A stretch of DNA of 64,000 nucleotides, taken from positions 1 to 64,000 of the forward strand of contig PGYO01000003.1 in the NCBI GenBank assembly GCA_002839705.1, written 5' to 3'. The notes below the pieces were generated by a model. It was not told where the DNA came from and made no database searches. It saw only the letters and a list, made by a program, of their open reading frames with translations. Below are positions 61,118-64,000 of the stretch, piece after piece (the first letter of the stretch is position 1; every line of letters begins with the position of its first letter). The stretch is from Methanobacteriales archaeon HGW-Methanobacteriales-1 (GTDB lineage Archaea; Methanobacteriota; Methanobacteria; Methanobacteriales; Methanobacteriaceae). A program made the translations under genes and the position numbers.

Positions 61118-62029
61118 TTACCTCAAAACAGGTATCGCCAGATCAGATGGGCCCTTACCAGACATTTTAGCTTCAGGATAATATCTTAAAATCATGGATT
61201 GTACTAAAAACACTTGTCTAATCCTTTCACGGGCCTGTGTTTCTGTAGTGTCCCAGCCATGGTGGCCTGCTACTGCCCCTCCAGTCTTGAGATAAACCGG
61301 TGAAACAGCTCGAATAATATCTGGAGCTTCATAATGACGTATAAATCCTCCAGAAGATTTAGGATTTTCGGTGTGAACATCTATAGAGATATCTATAGCG
61401 TCCCTAAGTGATGCCAGCATATTAATTTGAAGATCCCTAACTGGATTAAATGAATCAGCCCCAATTTCTTCTAAAAGTTTGGCTGAAGCAGGATTTCCAT
61501 GGCCAGTATGGGCAGATATCTTGAAGTGAACATCTTCTGGAATCTCACCTTCATTTCGCATTTGATTTAGGGTCCATAAAAGGCCCTCATCATAAACTAC
61601 GATTCCCCTAACACCCAGAGAAATTGCCCTTTTTACATCTTCAATAGCATATAACAAATTATTATATCCTCTTAATCGATATCCAATCCTGGCCCCTTCT
61701 TTAGTTTGTGCAGAAGCACTGGTATCATAGACCGCTCTAGGTCCTACACTTAAAAAGAGTTCAAGTTTGGCTTCTCTTGCGAAATCCGTCATTTCTTCAA
61801 TTTCAGAGTCCGTCAAAAGCATTATTCCTTTGGTCTGAGTAACCCGATGCACTAAGACCTGAAATTCATCCATGGCCTCAATTAGGGATCCCATGGCACC
61901 AGGTTTTTGAATCCCCGGAACTTCAAATCTGTATTGTGCACCATCTTTGAATCTTTTTTGAGATGTATAAGAACTGCTAATATCCTCAGTTATTCCTATT
62001 TTTTCTAAAAAAGTCTTTGAATCTTTCAA
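61118..62029 (-). CDS. U32-peptidase-like TIM-barrel protein
   Basis: A 303-residue protein resembling U32-family (collagenase-like) barrels, a fold also used for non-protease chemistry. Seen are LGVRGIVVYDEGLLWTLNQMRNEGEIP, KISAHTGHGNPASAKLLEEIGADSFNPVRDLQ and DISIDVHTENPKSSGGFIRHYEAPD, with conserved H, D and E that may bind metal. The frame opens at ATG 62056, but TTG 62029 is preceded five bases earlier by a perfect GGAGGTG, so it is the better start. The genes around it act on carboxylic acids, so a metabolic enzyme is more likely than a protease. Confidence 0.68.
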   Translation of the reverse strand: MKDSKTFLEKIGITEDISSSYTSQKRFKDGAQYRFEVPGIQKPGAMGSLIEAMDEFQVLVHRVTQTKGIMLLTDSEIEEMTDFAREAKLELFLSVGPRAVYDTSASAQTKEGARIGYRLRGYNNLLYAIEDVKRAISLGVRGIVVYDEGLLWTLNQMRNEGEIPEDVHFKISAHTGHGNPASAKLLEEIGADSFNPVRDLQINMLASLRDAIDISIDVHTENPKSSGGFIRHYEAPDIIRAVSPVYLKTGGAVAGHHGWDTTETQARERIRQVFLVQSMILRYYPEAKMSGKGPSDLAIPVLR

Positions 62030-62327
62030 TATCCCACCTCCATTTATTTTATCCAATTTAGGTATGAGATTTAATAAAAGTGATTTAAATAAATTAATAA
62101 TTTCAGTTTTGGTAATTAATTAATTTTTATATAATTCGGAAATTGGATTTTTAATTATATATTATATAAAATATTTGGTTGTAATAATCCATCAAATAGT
62201 TCTATTAATATAAAATGTAAATGAAATTTATTTTAGAGAGAATATTGGGAATTAAAAGACTTTAAGCATTTAAGGAATATAATTAGGCTATTTTTTAACA
62301 TTTAATAATAAATTAGCCACTAAATAG

Positions 62328-63764
62328 TTATTTTTTAAAATCTATCATGAAATCTTTTACTTTAACTAAAGGTAATTCATCAATTGAATTTAGATTAAAT
62401 GAATTAAAATCAGAATTTAACAAGTAAAATTTCGCAAAAATCTCCTGTTTGGTGAAAGGATTTTCAGGTTCTCCTTTAGGTAAAAATTTAGTCTTTTCTA
62501 GAACCAAATTATTCCCTCCACCAGTAGTAGTATTGAGATTATAATTATTGAATCCATTAACCATTTGTAAGCCTTTTTCAAATTCAATTATAACTCTTGA
62601 AGGTCTTTTTTGAGGTTGAAGATTATTTAATTCCTTACTAATCTGAATTTCAACTTTATCTGCAATTTTTAAGATTTTTTCCTTAAATTCCAGATTGTTT
62701 TCAAACTCTTCAATATTTTCTAGTGTTAATTTTCCCTTAGTCAACACCATAGCCAGACTAATAGGTAAACTTTGGCGAACAGATTCTGCAGCCATAGGGC
62801 AATAATTATCGTGTTCAGCTGCCGTTTTGTAGGTTTGAACGGTTATTTTCTTGATTTTTTGATTATCAATAGAAGAAATATTTATTTCATTCAAAATATC
62901 TACTGCAGAGTCAATGGTAGAATGTAGATGCCTGCAAACAGGATATTTTTTTAAGTAAACATTTTGAATGTGAAATTGACCCAATTCCAAATTAATCTGA
63001 TTTGCTATTTTAATAGAATTCTCAAAAACTTCTTCTCCACCAAGAGCCTTGAAAAATCCTTCTTTGCCTTCCACTATGCTTTCAGCACCGGTGAATCCCT
63101 TTTGTGATAGAAGAGCAGATATCATCCCAGATTGAACTGCTCTACCTGCATGAAGGTGTTTACCCATGGTACCGGCGTGATCCGATTCTAGAAGACCTGA
63201 TGCTTGGGTTCCAGCCAGACCTAAAGCATTTATAGTTTTTTCAAAATCCAAATTCAGAATTTTAGATGATGCAGCAGCTGCAGCAAAGGTTCCTATAGTT
63301 CCAGTACTGTGAAACCCATTATTGCGGTGTGATGGATTAATTGCTTTTCCCAGTACTATAGCTACCTCATATCCTGCTACTATTGCTTCTAAGAATTCTT
63401 TTCCATTTTTATCTTTTTCTTCTGCCAGGGCCAGGGCCGCAGGAATCACAGTACAACCTGGATGCAGCTGAGCTAAACGATGCCCATCATCCAGATCCAG
63501 ACAATGAGCCGAAATCCCATTTAAAAACCCAGCATTGAGAGCATCTCCATTTTCATGGCCAATAATAGTTGATTTAAATTCAAAATTAAAACTTGAATGG
63601 AAATTAAGAACTTCAAAGGCAATTAAACTACTTTTCTCTTGAGAACCTCTAAGTGAAACACCTAAAAAATCCAAAAAACATAACTTGGCCTTTTCTATTG
63701 CTGAATCAGGTATATCTTCATATTTTAAAGAAACAATAAAATTTGCTAGTTCTTTAGTAATCAT
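62328..63764 (-). CDS. MmgE/PrpD family hydro-lyase or decarboxylase
   Basis: A 478-residue protein of the MmgE/PrpD family, which includes 2-methylcitrate dehydratase, cis-aconitate decarboxylase and iminodisuccinate epimerase. Typical segments are FLDFLGVSLRGSQEKS, AFLNGISAHCLDLDDGH-like text (NGISAHCLDLDDGHRLAQLHPG), NGFHSTGTIGTFAAAAAS and KHLHAGRAVQSGMISALLSQKGFTG. Unlike the unrelated aconitases it has no iron-sulfur cluster. AGGTAGTTT precedes the ATG. It is first of the four-gene set that ends with the citrate-synthase-like gene. Substrate unknown. Confidence 0.85.
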   Translation of the reverse strand: MITKELANFIVSLKYEDIPDSAIEKAKLCFLDFLGVSLRGSQEKSSLIAFEVLNFHSSFNFEFKSTIIGHENGDALNAGFLNGISAHCLDLDDGHRLAQLHPGCTVIPAALALAEEKDKNGKEFLEAIVAGYEVAIVLGKAINPSHRNNGFHSTGTIGTFAAAAASSKILNLDFEKTINALGLAGTQASGLLESDHAGTMGKHLHAGRAVQSGMISALLSQKGFTGAESIVEGKEGFFKALGGEEVFENSIKIANQINLELGQFHIQNVYLKKYPVCRHLHSTIDSAVDILNEINISSIDNQKIKKITVQTYKTAAEHDNYCPMAAESVRQSLPISLAMVLTKGKLTLENIEEFENNLEFKEKILKIADKVEIQISKELNNLQPQKRPSRVIIEFEKGLQMVNGFNNYNLNTTTGGGNNLVLEKTKFLPKGEPENPFTKQEIFAKFYLLNSDFNSFNLNSIDELPLVKVKDFMIDFKK

Positions 63765-63898
63765 TGATTAAACTACCTGCATGAGTAAATATAATTTTTA
63801 CTATATTTTATTGATTATAGATACATCACTGCTGTAAAAATTTAAAAATAAGTTGAAAATTTAAAAAAATAATCAAATGAAAGAAGAAGAAAAAAATA

Positions 63899-64000
63899 TT
63901 AATATATACAATCATATGATTTTTTAGCCATTCTAATCAATTGTTTAGATAAATGGCGTCGAGCGGATGGTGGAACTTCATAAAAACCTTTATCAATATC
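63899..64000 (-). CDS. Partial CDS, C-terminus only (window edge)
   Basis: The minus strand from 64000 to a TAA at 63901-63899 reads 33 codons without a stop, ending RHLSKQLIRMAKKSYDCIY. The composition (basic, with PPSARR) is protein-like. The start and most of the gene lie outside the window. The family is not recognised. Confidence 0.5.
   Translation of the reverse strand, partial: DIDKGFYEVPPSARRHLSKQLIRMAKKSYDCIY

Noticed and set aside
61118-62029. Collagenase-type protease activity of the U32-like protein
   Set aside because: The fold family also includes metabolic enzymes and the neighbours all act on carboxylic acids, so a protease call is not supported.

Overview
The window comes from an AT-rich methanogenic archaeon of the order Methanobacteriales, most likely Methanobacterium or a close relative. 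Diagnostic genes are an archaeal A-type ATP synthase operon in the order H-I-K-E-C-F-A-B-D, McrD, a CfbE-like coenzyme F430 synthetase, TFB, aRF1, aIF5A, Gar1, archaeal DnaG and XerA, and several small families typical of methanogens (DUF2124, DUF447, DUF211, DUF22). Ribosome binding sites resemble AGGAGGTGAT, TTG starts are frequent, and intergenic gaps are long and AT-rich. No rRNA, CRISPR array, prophage or intact insertion sequence was seen.

Layout: 1-6.2 kb holds stand-alone ThiN, DUF2124, DUF447, adenine deaminase, a YwbE-like protein, an amber-interrupted membrane gene and a LOR/SDH-family ornithine enzyme. 6.4-9.0 kb is a polyamine/hypusine neighbourhood: agmatinase, aIF5A and pyruvoyl arginine decarboxylase. 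9.3-15.7 kb runs from a sugar-phosphate/inositol phosphatase abutting NAD kinase, through CfbE and HemC (tetrapyrrole and F430 synthesis), to a Gfo/Idh oxidoreductase and a GfcR-like regulator. 15.9-25 kb holds a UbiA-like prenyltransferase, aRF1, UMP kinase, several membrane proteins, a TauE/SafE permease and a two-domain glycosyltransferase. 25-34 kb is an information-processing block: TFB-Gar1, a UPF0104 flippase-like protein, RraA-like/DUF211, a Toprim protein, DnaG, a Lon-like AAA+ ATPase without a protease domain, and XerA.

34-46.5 kb is more accessory: two overlapping receiver-histidine kinases, a RudS-like tRNA thiouridine desulfidase beside a class II photolyase, BioY, DUF1284, an aldo/keto reductase with ferredoxin-like cysteines, a quinone reductase, a solitary McrD, small membrane proteins, ExoD and tRNA-Gln. 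46.8-49.3 kb holds an ATP-grasp ligase and a coiled-coil protein. 49.4-58.6 kb is the ATP synthase operon with a tenth, DUF22 cistron. 58.9-63.8 kb is a loose four-gene set on the minus strand (MmgE/PrpD, U32-like, fumarase-alpha-like, citrate-synthase-like) that looks like an uncharacterised carboxylic-acid pathway. Both window ends cut minus-strand genes.

Items most worth a second look are the 58.9-63.8 kb set, the RudS-like/photolyase pair, the solitary mcrD, the DUF22 cistron, the amber-interrupted gene, and an interleaved inverted-repeat (pseudoknot-like) element beside gar1.
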